A stretch of 64,000 nt of DNA from Reticulascus tulasneorum (lineage: Eukaryota; Ascomycota; Sordariomycetes; Glomerellales; Reticulascaceae), in assembly GCA_001557505.1 (NCBI GenBank), contig LSAX01000001.1, positions 4,216,001 through 4,280,000 of the forward strand. Reading direction: 5' to 3'. Below the pieces are notes generated by a model that ran no database searches, was not told where the DNA came from, and saw nothing but the letters and a program-made list of their open reading frames with translations. A program made the position numbers and the translations under genes. Shown in pieces: positions 22,858 to 34,247 of this stretch (its first letter is position 1; each line of letters opens with the position of its first letter).

Positions 22858-24555
22858 TTAGTCCCGAAGAGTAAAGTCCCATTCCTTGAACGCCGTCTTG
22901 ACTGCCACCGCATCTTGTGTTTCCTCGTCCTCCGTCTGAACACAGTCCTGCCAAAAGAACCGGTCCTCGAGGCCTAACAGCTTTGCCACTACTTTTCGGG
23001 GGTACTGCAGATCAAACCGCATATCGGGATCAAGCTTCATGACGAGACTTGAACCCTTAATTTTGTCCTCGCCGTTGTCTGCCCAGATCCATATGCGGAA
23101 GAAGTCGCCAAATTCTCCCTGTTTCTCGAGGGACAGCTCTCGGTTCTCGAATTTCGGGTATTTGAGATTCTCGGCTTCGACGCGAAAGGCAGCTTCCACG
23201 AGACCTTTGTAGATGAGATCGGCAGGGACGGGGTGTGCCTGCCAATGTACATGGATGTTTCGGGCGCGACTGATCTCCCAGGTGATGGCGCCGAGTTGGT
23301 GTTTAGACTTGGTTGATATCATTGCTTGCAGGGACTCGCGGAAACGGGTCATTTCAAGATGGGTATTCTCCGCATCGCTAGCTGAGTAATCTACAGCCGA
23401 TGCATACGCGACTGTGGCAGTATGGGCAATAGGGGCAATGATGAGATGGCTGGAGCAGTCGAGTCCCTGTTGGGCGAATGTCGTCGCTGTGGCTAAAGGG
23501 CCTTTGGCAGTAGCAAGATAGCTCTCATTGCCCACGGCGCAGATCATGTGTAGGGCCAGTGTTTGGCTTGAGAGACAGAAGAAACACTTCTCCGGACCTG
23601 GAGGTGGCGAAGCATTACGTCGATGCTTGTTCCGTTTGTGATGATGACCATCGTTGTGGCCGTTCGAGAAACGGCTGTAGGATCCTTCGTCGTGAGCACG
23701 CTTTTTTGCTTTTTCCACGAACGGCGATCGCGTGGTTCCTAAGGGTGGTTCTACTCGACTGTCACCAGGGGCAAAGCTGAAGGCGTACATAGCCTTTGCC
23801 TTTGCCGAGTTACCGTATGGTGCAATTGAGATGAAACGTGTGATGTGCGACTCCTCCGTTGCCTCAGTTGTGGTCTGGAAAAATGGTTCCCGCTCATAGA
23901 AGAACTCAGCCGGCGAGGGAGCTATGTGATATCGTGGTTTCAGCGCAGCGCAAAGCTCAGCAACTTCCGTCGTGATAGTCAAGGCGCTTTGATTTTCAGG
24001 GGCAAGCGCAACCTTCGATCCGTTCCATACATTCGCCGGCCAGACAGTCGTAAGCAGGATGTCCGCTGTGTTTGCTCCTCGCAAAGCCTTCGCATCACCT
24101 GCGGTGTGAAACGGAAGGTACTGTTCCTTAGACTGACCACCCACGATATCCGTGTCCAATCTACCACCAAGAGTGACGATTCTGATGCCCTCCGAAGTCT
24201 TCATGGTGCTGCGTTTGCCGAGGAAGTGGAGGTTCTCACATATTTCCTCGTCAGCCTCAATCTTGGAGACGATCTCAGACGGCAGAAGATTGATGCCGAC
24301 TGTGAAGTAAGTCGGTAGGGGTATTTTGATTTCGCCATTCAGAATCGAAGCCACGGTGCCGTCGTCCTCGGTGCCGAATAGATCCCCGGCGATTATCGCG
24401 AAGCTGAAATTGTTCTTCGAATGCAAGGTTGCCAGCTTCGAGAAAGCCAATTGAAGCTTCCCGTTAAGGCTACCCAAGACGATTCTAGATTGGATTAGAA
24501 TGCACCTCCAGAGAATCTATACAGAAACGGCGACTCACATCTTAGGGGCAGCCAT
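22858..24555 (-). CDS. DRN1: CwfJ-domain protein Drn1 (debranching-enzyme cofactor, CWF19L1-like)
   Basis: Two exons on the minus strand: 24539-24555 (17 nt, encoding MAAPKI) and 22858-24484, giving 547 aa. The family associates with the intron-lariat debranching machinery and late spliceosomes. Seen: an N-terminal metallophosphatase-like part (KIIVLGSLNG, IAGDLFG), a basic His-rich linker with HHHKRNKHRR, and the two CwfJ C-terminal domains. These carry a CFFC pair (C306, C309), HLIIAPIAH and the HIT-like HVHWQ motif (H417, H419). The tail ends in KEWDF(T)L. The tiny first exon is supported because it supplies the start Met and the first beta strand expected in the family. It shares a 296 bp divergent promoter with UTP20. 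Confidence 0.9.
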
Positions 24556-24851
24556 GTTGCGTTGCGTAAATTTGTCGTGAAGCCGCCTGCAGTGAGCTGC
24601 GTTGAAAAAGAGAGGTCACTCGATTATGGTCAACGATTTTCGGGCAGTGTGGGGTTGAGCAGGAGGTTAAGATTGGTTGGAACTTTATCGAGCTTTATCT
24701 CAGATTCCTTATCAGCTTATCGTGTAGGACCGAGCTTTTGCCGGGAGAAAAAGTCCAAATTTTTTGAAGCTCTATGGCGGGGAATTTTGAGATCGCAAAG
24801 TTGAAGGGTGAAAAGGCAGCCGTTGCATGAGCGGACGGTCCATAGCCCAAT
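24556..24851. promoter_or_regulatory. Divergent DRN1-UTP20 promoter
   Basis: Only 296 bp separate the start codons of DRN1 (-) and UTP20 (+), so both core promoters must lie here. The region contains CCAAATTTTTTG at 24755-24766, resembling the RRPE of ribosome-biogenesis genes, 86 bp before the UTP20 ATG. Co-regulation of the two RNA-processing genes is inferred. Confidence 0.6.
24755..24766 (+). promoter_or_regulatory. RRPE-like element of UTP20
   Basis: CCAAATTTTTTG differs from the POL5 element (CCAAATTTTTGG, minus strand of 11418-11429) only by one extra T and the last base, and sits at nearly the same distance from the ATG. Confidence 0.45.
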
Positions 24852-27800
24852 ATGCCTTCCACTACCTCTGGCCGGATTACGAAGTCCCGGAAGAAGTCAA
24901 CACGTCACCAAAAGAACCACAGATGGGAATCCTTCACCGACAAGATCTCGAACTTGCATTCCCTCGATCCTCTGCGAAGAGTGCGCCGGCACGACCTCGA
25001 AACGGAAGACTTTGAAAGCACGACCTCGTACTTTCAAAGCGCCTTGCAAAGATGGGGGGATCTCAACATATCAAAGAACTTTGTCTCCTTCAAGCGAGAA
25101 GTCTTGTCATTAAGCGAAAGCTTGCCGCAGATTCTTCACTTCGAGGAGAGAATAATGCAATCGCTAGTCGACCATATATCAAAACAAGACAAGGAGGGGT
25201 TGGAACCACTTTTGGACCTTCTCACAGCCTTTGCGCATGATCTGGGCTCGAGATTCGAGAAGTATTACTCAAAGTCCTTGGATCTGATCGTGGCGATTGC
25301 TGGTCAACGGCAAGAGGTGGAGGTTCTTGAGTGGACATTTGCAGCGCTTGCATTCCTATTCAAGTACCTGTCGAAACTACTCGCACCGAACATTCCTCCT
25401 ACATATGATGTTCTGGCGCCGTTACTCGGAAAAGCTCGGCACCCAGCCCATATCGCCCGGGTCGCCGCCGAGGCCTTGAGCTACTTGATCAAAAAGGCCG
25501 CTGCGCCAGCACATCGAGAAGCTGCTCTGAGTGCGATTGTTGAGCATGCGCGAGACGATCTGTTGAGTATTGCTGGAGATCGACAATTTCAGCTTTACCA
25601 GGATGGCCTTATGACGATGTTTGCGGAAGCTATCAAGGCCCCTGGACAGACAATACACTCCACTGGGCCAGCAATCTTGCAAGCATTGATAGAAGCGATC
25701 CCTGCGGCAGAGCTCACGCTCAGTCAAACAACCATTTGGACGGACCTGATCTGCGGGGTTCTGACGAGCGTCATCCATCACTCAAACTCTAGCACTCTCT
25801 CCGACCTGGTGAACGCAATACAAGAGCAGGCCCAAACTACTCTCGCTAAAAATGCGACTGGCTTAGCCTGGCGTTTCGTGCCCTTAATAAGGATCTTCGG
25901 CACCCTTGCGGGAGTTCGCAGCGGTTCCCGAGTCAATAATTGGGATTTGCTCATCCGAAATCTTGTGGCGATGCTTGACTTGACAGCAAAAGAAGCCCCT
26001 GCAAGTTCGGTGGAGCAATCCGGACTTGTGTGGAAGCATGTCATCATCAATATTGTGATTGCGTGGCACCAGGCTCCGATGGATGCCTTGATACCGTCCA
26101 TTCAAACATTGACGAAGGCTCTGAAGAGAGAGCAGTTCATGAGATGGTATATCCCATTCTGCGCTTATTTTTCGGAACTAGACCCAGTACGATTCCGGAA
26201 TCTATTTCAAACGGACTTCCTGAGGTATTTTGCTTGAACCTGAACTATCTATTGCTTTGAAATACTAACCGATGTCAGATTTATCAAGAGTCATTGGTCT
26301 GAAGCCAACAATGAGGACATACTCTGCATTCTCTTGCCAAGGATGGTGAAATCCCATAGCCTTCCTGCCGCTGATGATAATGAATCCCGCGATCTTCGGC
26401 AATTGCCACAAGGTTGGCAGAGTCAGATTGTGACCAATTTCGAGCTCCTCGAAGCATCCCCGTTCCCAGAACGAGGCGCGTACAACAAGGATCCTCAAAC
26501 GTGGAGAGATAGATGCTTGCCGAAATATTCTGCCCTTCTCGAACTCATGGACATTATGTCAGTTCATGCTTCAACCAACGCTAGAATTGCAGAACTTCTT
26601 CTTCGCAAACTGAAGCTCGCTCTCCGCCCATCCTCCTCGCTTGCTTCTGACGAGGTTCGATTCAGCATCAGCCAAGGCTTCCAGGCATACTTGCGTATGA
26701 CAAAAGCGGCCGGCTCAGTGGATCCAGGTCTATATCCGTTACTCCGAGCTGCGTTGCCAAGATTCTCACGTTCGGCTGCGTTTCTGGAAGGCTATCTTGC
26801 GTACGAGGAAACCACCCGCAATACACCAGGTATGCTACGCAAGAATAGCGATAGCAGTGAGAATTCGGCAACCGAAAGTGATCCTCTTGTCGAGGCTCTG
26901 ATCAAAAATTTAACATTACCTTCTGCCGAACTCCGTATGGCGTCGTTGAAAGTGCTGGCACATTTAGATGAAACACCTGACGAATTGTCTTGCCTCGCCA
27001 TTATGATACAGATTCAAGAGACATCGCTAGGTTTAGATAACATAAGAGCGATTGCCATGCACCTACGCAAGCTTGGACAAAATTATTCTCTCCTCAAAGA
27101 GAAATCTTGGCTACTCCGGGCAATACCGTCTTTCATGTTCGGCATGCTCACGGTTAGGGTATCGCCGATTTGGAAGGATGCGCTTGAGGCTTTGAAACCT
27201 GTTGGAGAATCCGCCAAGGGAGAAGAAGCCATTTGTGACCTGGCGTTCGAATGGCTGGATGTCCCTTCTGCAAGAGGGGCTGGGCCAATGAAACAACTAC
27301 TGGGAGGTAACACGTACACGGCCGCTACAGACTTCGACTGCACAAATCTACAAAGGCTATGGAGCACGGCGACCAATGTGGAAAAGGTGATTGAGCATGC
27401 AACAGACCTCATGCTTGAATCGTTCGACGACAATCAGCAAGCAATCAGCCTTCATGTTGTCAACGCTCGATCACAGGCTCTGAAAGTTTTCTCTTCGCTG
27501 CCGAGCCTCGCCGAAAAGCGATCTCGAAAGCTAGTTCCAGCATTCTTGTCTTGGGCTGGCGAGACTAGTGACCAAGATGACAGTCAAGAAGACGAGCAGG
27601 ATCATCCAGTCGGAAAAGCATGGTCTCTGGAAGATCGAAAGGCTCTCATTGGCATTTTCGCCCAGTTTCTGAATCCCAGGGTACTATACCAACACGAAAG
27701 GGTCTACCAGGCACTACTTCATTTGATGGGAAATGGCGACGACGAAGTGCAAAAACTTACGTTAAAGGCCATCCTGAAGTGGAAACAAGAAGGCGTCAAA

Positions 27801-30800
27801 CCATATCAGGAGAGTCTGGAGTACCTGCTGGACCCCGCTAGGCTTAAGAACGAACTTACTGTCCTCATGCAAGGGGAACAGGCGATCCAACCAGAACATC
27901 GGTCGGAGCTGATGCCGATTCTGCTGAGACTTTTATATGGAAGGGCCATCTCGAAAAGGGGTGTTTCAAGTGGACGGCATGGGCTACAAGCTACACGCTT
28001 CGCAATACTGAGAAACCTAAGTGTGGAAGATCTAGGCAGCTTTCTGGATATTGCGGTTGGAGACCTCAGGGGCGTCCGCGTTGTTGATGAGTCTGGCCTT
28101 CGAAGTAGTGTCTTTGACCAAGAGCTTTTACCTGCCCGAAACCAGGTCGGTTTCTTGAACATGATGTTATCTCTGATCAACGAGCTCGGCAGCAATGTCA
28201 TGCCATACGTGGACACAATCCTCAATTCGGTTCTGTATTGCCTGATCTTTGCTTGTCGGAGACTGGGAGAGTCGGCAGCAGAGGCTGATGCAGAACCCGA
28301 GGACGGCAGCCCGGCTAGCCAAGAGTCCTTGTATAAAGCCAGCAGATCAATCGGTCTTAAGTGCTTGATATCTCTGTTTCGAAATGCGCAGGGTTTCAAC
28401 TGGTCACCGTACTCAGAAGCAATCGTGGGAGAGGTTGTCACCCCGAGAATTGGCAATTTGCCGATTGAAACTGCTCAGGGTATATCTGGTCTCTTACAGC
28501 TACTCTCAACGTGGTCCCAGTTGCCCAGAGCTGCTCTGTTTCTGTCTATCAACGAGCAAACCTTGCCCAAAATTATCGAGTGTGTCTCTGTCGAGAAAGC
28601 CAAGGATGATGTCAAGATTTTCGCCCTGACAATTGTGCAAAACCTGGTTAACCTGGCCGAAGCCCCCGCAACAGAGTCTGAGTTTAACGAACTGATTAAG
28701 GCGGAGCTTTTGGATCGCAATATCGAGATCATTCTGACAAATATCACATCGGCTCTGCATATTCACAACATTGGCAATGATCTCCTCAATGCTTGCGTCG
28801 AGACCATTGTTGCTCTCTCCCCACTTGTTGAGACATCTGAGAATGTCCAGGGCATATTGAACATTTCTATCTTTCTTCTTAAGCAGCAGCCAAAGAAAGT
28901 AAGCCCGAAGACCAAAGGCAAGATTTTGTTGATTCTTGAGCGGTTCATTAGGCTTCACGAACCTGTTGGCTCCGCGCCTGATGGCTCCATTGACCTTAAT
29001 ACCAACATTTTCGAGACTCTCTCTGGCCTTTTCAGTTATTTTAAAGATAGGCAAAACAGAGAGGCGTTATCGCGTGTATTGCTTGTTCTCGCATCCAAGG
29101 ACTCAGAACTTGAAGAGGTGGCTTCTCTCTGCGAAGCGCTAAACTCGTTCGCAGAGAGACGCATGGATGAACCCGACTACGACAAACGACTTGCTGCCTT
29201 CAATCAAATCTCTAACAAGGAAACACCATTTACCGCACGACAATGGTTGCCACTCCTTCACAACATGATTTTTTATATTCGACATGACGAAGAATTTGGT
29301 GTCTTGGCTTCGAACTCTGCAGACATTCTCCGCAAGTTCATTCAAGAAGCAGCCACCTGTGAGGATGAAACATCCAAAAACGCGTTCGATATCGAGCTCA
29401 AAGACATATTGCTGCCGGCACTGTATTTAGGGGTGCGAGAGTTATCAGCAACCGTACGAAGAGAGACTCTAAGAGTGTTTGGTTATCTACTCGCGCGAAT
29501 GTCCTCTTGGGCCCCTATGGCAGACATGCAAGGCCTTTTGCGAGACACAGATGCAGAGGCCGCTGAACCTCCGTTCTTCTTCAATATCCTCAGTCCTGCA
29601 ACTTCTAGGCAGCTAGAAGCTTTGCAGCTACTAGAGGCCGCGAACGAGGCCGCGGAATTTAGCAGCCAGAACCTAAGCCAGTTCTTCATTCCGCTTCTAG
29701 AGCATTTCATCTTCGGCCGCGAAGACGGGACTGATGATCACGGCCTCGGTGCCCAGGCAACTAACACGATTGGCGCTCTGGCTTTGTCGTTAGATTGGAA
29801 GCATTATCGCACCATTCTGCAGCGATACATTAGTTATGTTGAATCCAAACCAGATCTGCAAAAGCAGGTAATTCGCTTGCTTGGCAAGGTTGCCGATGCC
29901 CTCACATTGGCGTCTCAACAAAAGTCAGCCGAACCCATAGAAATGGACAGCACAGATGGAATCATTACAACAACCGCACTCAAGAGGCTGGCAACTACGA
30001 TCCCTTCCCAGGAGAAACTGGGGACTGATGCCGTCAACTACTTCTTGCCATCGCTGCTCAAGCACTTGCATGAAAAGGATGAATCTGAAGTCAGCTATCG
30101 TGTGCCTGTTGGCGTTATCATTGTCAAGCTGCTTAAGTTACTGGACACTGAACAGATGAACCAAAAACTTGCTGGGGTGCTCACGGATATCTGTCACATA
30201 CTGCGGAGTAAATCCTGGGAGGCACGTGAAATGGCTCGAGACACTCTTGTAAAGATTTCCTCGATCCTCGGTGCCACCCACTTCGGGTTCATCTTGAAGG
30301 AGTTGCGAAGTGCGCTCAGAAGGGGATACCAGCTGCATGTGTTGTCGTATACCGTGCATTCAATGCTTTTGGCCGTCATACCTGAGTTTCAGCAAGGAGA
30401 CCTTGATTACTGTCTCCCATTAATTGTTGCTATCATCATCGATGACATCTTCGGCGCCACGGGCCAAGAGAAGGATGCCGAAGGATACACCGCTCAGATG
30501 AAGGAGATCAAGAGCAGCAAAAGTCAAGATTCCATGGAGCTTATTGCAAAAACAGCCTCCATTAACCATTTGATTGACCTGACCAGGCCGTTGCAGTCTT
30601 TGCTCCTCCAGAAGGTGGATCTCAAGATGGTACGCAAGATTGATGCGTTGTTGATGAGGATCACCTCCGGTTTGTTGCAAAACCCTGCATCAGAGAGTCG
30701 TGACACGCTTGTCTTCTGTTACGAAGTAGTGCAAGAAGTCTACAAGAGCCGTATTGCCCAGGTTGAGCCAAAGATCGACCCCAGGGTGAAACGGTATCTT

Positions 30801-32831
30801 GTGCAAAAGGGTGCAAAGAAGACCGATCGAGGTACCACAAGCAAACATACCTACAAACTGATCAAATTCGCCTTCGATGTACTCAGGTCTGTTTTGAAGA
30901 AACATGATAGTTTGCGCAATGCAACAAACATTGCTGGATTTGTTCCAATTCTTGGCGACGCTGTGGTGGCTGGCGAGGACGATGTCAAAGTTGCAGCTTT
31001 CAAACTACTGACGGTTCTGGTCAAGGTTCCATTCAAAACGACCGATGGCAATGATCTTTACAAAGTGTCCATCAAGGAGGCCACAAAGAGTCTGTCAACT
31101 TCAACTTCAACGACCTCAGACCTGTCGCAGTCAGCACTGAAGCTTATCTCGGTTGTCCTCAAGGAGCGACGAGATGTTCCTATCAAAGATGCCGCAATCG
31201 ACATACTGCTCGGCAAACTGAAAGACGATTTGACGGAACCTCTTTATCGACATGTGACATTCAGCTTTGTTCGATCCGTTCTCGATCGCAAAATCGAAAC
31301 TGCGACCGTATACGACATCCTTGATTATGTCGGTACGGTGATGATCACCAACGATGATAAGGATACCAGGGATCTGGCGAGAGGTGCCTTTTTCCAGTTC
31401 CTCCGAGATTACCCCCAGAAAAAGGCACGATGGGCAAAGCAGTTGAACTTTGTTGTCGCCAACTTAAAGTACGACAGAGAGGGTGGTCGACTGTCAGTGA
31501 TGGAAATCGTCCACCTACTCCTGATGAAATCTGCAGATGACTTTGTTCAAGAAGTCATAGGAACCTGCTTCTTGCCTCTCATTTTCGTCCTAGCCAACGA
31601 TGACAGCGAGAAGTGTCGTCTCGCCTCAGGCGAGCTAATCAAAGAGATCTTCCGCAAAGCCAATAAGGAAAGAATGCAAAAGTTTACGAGTCTACTTCGG
31701 TCGTGGGTTGAACAGGACGATAATCCTGCAGTCTTGAAGCTCGCCTTGCAAACATTTGGATACTACTTTGAAGCTCAAGAGTCTTCGATGAAGCAGAAGA
31801 AAGAACTTCAACTCGTCCTGGACAAGATTTCCGAGATCCTAGGAACCGGAGACATCAGGGTGTCGGACGAGGACATGGTTGCCACTTCGCTTCGTGTCCT
31901 GCAGATTTTAGCCCAGAACTATCCATCCAAGCTGTTGTCAACAGAGTGTCAAGACTTGTGGAGTGATATCCGGGGCTGCTTGATACATCCTGAGGGCTCA
32001 GTCAAGCTGATCGCAGTCAAATTGGTTAGCACATATCTCGCGGATTTTGCTGGCAGCAAATCTACACCCGGCCAATCGATGAAAGGATCGCATGGCATCG
32101 AGCTCACCAGCGAAGACATCGAAGACATAGTTCGTCTGGGCCTCGGCACCCTAAGAGTACGGGCCATCAAGGAAGAGCTTGCTTCGGAGTTGGCGCAGAT
32201 TATCATCTTCCTTGGGCCTCATCTTGCAGTAACTGCTCATGAGGAAGACCCCATTGTGGAGACTTTGGAGGACGATGATGGGGCTGAGGAAGAGGAAGAG
32301 GACTCAAAGTTCGAAACCCGGCCAAAGGACTTGCAATACTTATTCTGGAAGCTATCGGCTATACTGCGGAAAGAGATCCCTCCAAAATCAACTGCGATTA
32401 TTCCCAAAGTAGCGGCCATGGAAGTAATGGAGACAATATGTCGACGAGTCCCGCAGGCCAACCTGAACGCGTCACTCAAGACCATCCTCTTCCCGCTACA
32501 TAACCTCACTGACCCTTCTATTCCTGTACCCTACTCGACGGACGAAATCTTCAAAACCAAACACGAGGCTATGAGAACTAGGGCCCAGATATTGATGGAG
32601 TCACTTCAAAAGAAGTTTGGGACTGCGGAGTATACTAAGCAGCTGCTGGCCATCAGAGACGAAGTAAGAAACAAGCGACAGCAGCGCTCGAGCAAGAGGA
32701 AGATTGGGGCAATTGTACAGCCGGAGAAACATGGCAAAGACAAGAGAAAGAAGTTTGAAAAGAAGAAAGAGCGGAGGAAGGTTAAGGGGCAGGAGCACAA
32801 AGCTATCAGACAGGCATATAAAGGGTGGTGA
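24852..32831 (+). CDS. UTP20: U3 snoRNP component Utp20
   Basis: Two exons, 24852-26224 and 26279-32831, joined by a 54 nt phase-2 intron with a TACTAAC branch point; the protein is 2641 aa, as expected for a family of about 2500-2800. Utp20 (DRIM) is a huge HEAT-repeat scaffold of the 90S pre-ribosome/SSU processome, needed for 18S rRNA maturation in the nucleolus. Seen: the N-terminal YFQSALQRWGDLNISKNF region, helical repeats throughout, a DRIM block in the middle, an acidic stretch near residue 2460 (DDDGAEEEEEDS) and a strongly basic C-terminus (KRKIGAIVQPEKHGKDKRKK) that looks like a nucleolar localisation tail. The start at 24852 is the first ATG in frame and is followed by family-typical basic residues (RITKSRKKS). 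Largest gene in the window. Confidence 0.95.
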
Positions 32832-33095
32832 GCATGATGCATTGGGCGGAGTTCTGGTCGTTACAATAGAGGTGCATGAGAAGGGACATGGAAAATATTG
32901 GTTGTTGTTGGTACATAGGCTACATTGGCCTTTCGAATAAAGTTCTATGTGACTCAACTTGAGTAAGAAGAGTGATGATGGGTATTCCAAGTCCAGCCAA
33001 AAAGCACAATGTAACGCCCGCTCATACTCCAGACATTTGAGCTATATGTAAAACACTTGGAGCCCGTAGATTATAACACAGCTTCGCCCGAAAGA
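32832..33095. other. Convergent 3' region, nothing seen
   Basis: This 264 bp separates the stop codons of UTP20 (+) and ZIM17 (-). It probably holds both polyadenylation sites (AATAAA at about 32936). Confidence 0.5.
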
Positions 33096-33683
33096 TTACG
33101 ATGAAGATCCAGTCGATCCATCCCCAAGTTCCTTCACTGGGCCTCTTTCATCCTGCCAAAACTCCACATCCCCATCCTCGCCTAGAGTTCCTCGCTTCAC
33201 TAGCTGGCCCTTCTCTCTCATCAAATCTTCGATCGTGAACTTCCGGTCCCCAAATATATTCAGGTGGTCGCTTATGACATGTCTATTGCGACACGACGGA
33301 CAGGTGATCAGCACGGAGCCGTGGTGGTAGCCTTGTTTTGAGACTTTATGGCTGGAGCGTTCGCTGCACGGCACGCAGGTGAAGTCGAGCCTGTAATGGG
33401 GTTGTGATTCCATGCGCAGCTGGACTGTTGATTTGGGCTTTGCGAATGAGTCTGCGGACGACTCTGTGGACGACTCTGAGGATGTTTCTAGACTAGACTC
33501 TACCGATCTGGAGGCAGGTCGAGGTATTGTGTGGGCGAAACGGGCGGGAATCAACGGAACGGATCGGATTGCAAATGGTCTTTGTCGTACAGTTTGAGGT
33601 ATTATAATTCGGATCGCGGGTGACTTTGATGGCAGGCATCGCATATATGGCGACAGCTTTGTGTAAACTGCTCGTGAGGCCAT
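33096..33683 (-). CDS. ZIM17: Mitochondrial Hsp70 escort protein Zim17 (DNL-type zinc finger)
   Basis: An intronless gene of 195 aa. Zim17/Hep1 keeps the mitochondrial matrix Hsp70 (Ssc1) soluble and supports protein import. Seen: an Arg-rich, acid-poor N-terminus fitting a matrix-targeting presequence (about residues 1-50), a Ser/Glu-rich spacer (60-80), then the DNL zinc finger with CVPC (C103, C106) and CPSC (C128, C131), followed by the signature RHVISDHLNIF that gives the domain its name. Length, order and motifs all match the family. It is convergent with UTP20 and divergent from cullin-3. Confidence 0.93.
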   Translation of the reverse strand: MASRAVYTKLSPYMRCLPSKSPAIRIIIPQTVRQRPFAIRSVPLIPARFAHTIPRPASRSVESSLETSSESSTESSADSFAKPKSTVQLRMESQPHYRLDFTCVPCSERSSHKVSKQGYHHGSVLITCPSCRNRHVISDHLNIFGDRKFTIEDLMREKGQLVKRGTLGEDGDVEFWQDERGPVKELGDGSTGSSS

Positions 33684-34247
33684 GGCGAAGGTTGATGTGG
33701 CCGGGTGCCAGATGTCTGCACCAAATTGCTGAAAATGAGATGGAAGTCGTATTCGTTCATCTTTTCATAACGATATGAACGCCACTTTGGCCGAGGTGCG
33801 GGAAAGTGTGGCTGAAATCGGAATAAACAAAACCCACTCTCCGACTGTCCAATCAAAATCCGACTTACTAGTCCGTGCTTTCTAGGCTTTGTCGAACGAT
33901 TGGACCCAGCAGCCCGGTCGCGGTCCGTTGCAGCCTTGTACTTTCCAACCCATCTCCAGTTTCTTAGAATCCCTATTCTAATTGTGCACCTCGCCGTTCT
34001 CTCTTCCTATTCTTCCTCCAGCCGTTGACCGGTTGTGGCTCTACTAACTACAACTCTGACAACCACCAGATCAATCCTGCCTTCCACCCACGACGATTTA
34101 ATACGCATCCCGCCTCTTCTCCTTCTCTAGCCCGCGCTGCCCCGCCATCCCGCTTCACGATAGCTTCGTCCCACTCACAGAATCACATCGCCACCTCCGA
34201 TAGCAATCAAGCATACCACGACCTAGACTTGAGGATCTGCAGTCAAA
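33684..34247. other. Divergent ZIM17-CUL3 promoter region
   Basis: A 564 bp stretch between the start codons of ZIM17 (-) and cullin-3 (+). The right half is pyrimidine-rich, typical of a fungal 5' leader. No further element was recognised. Confidence 0.5.
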
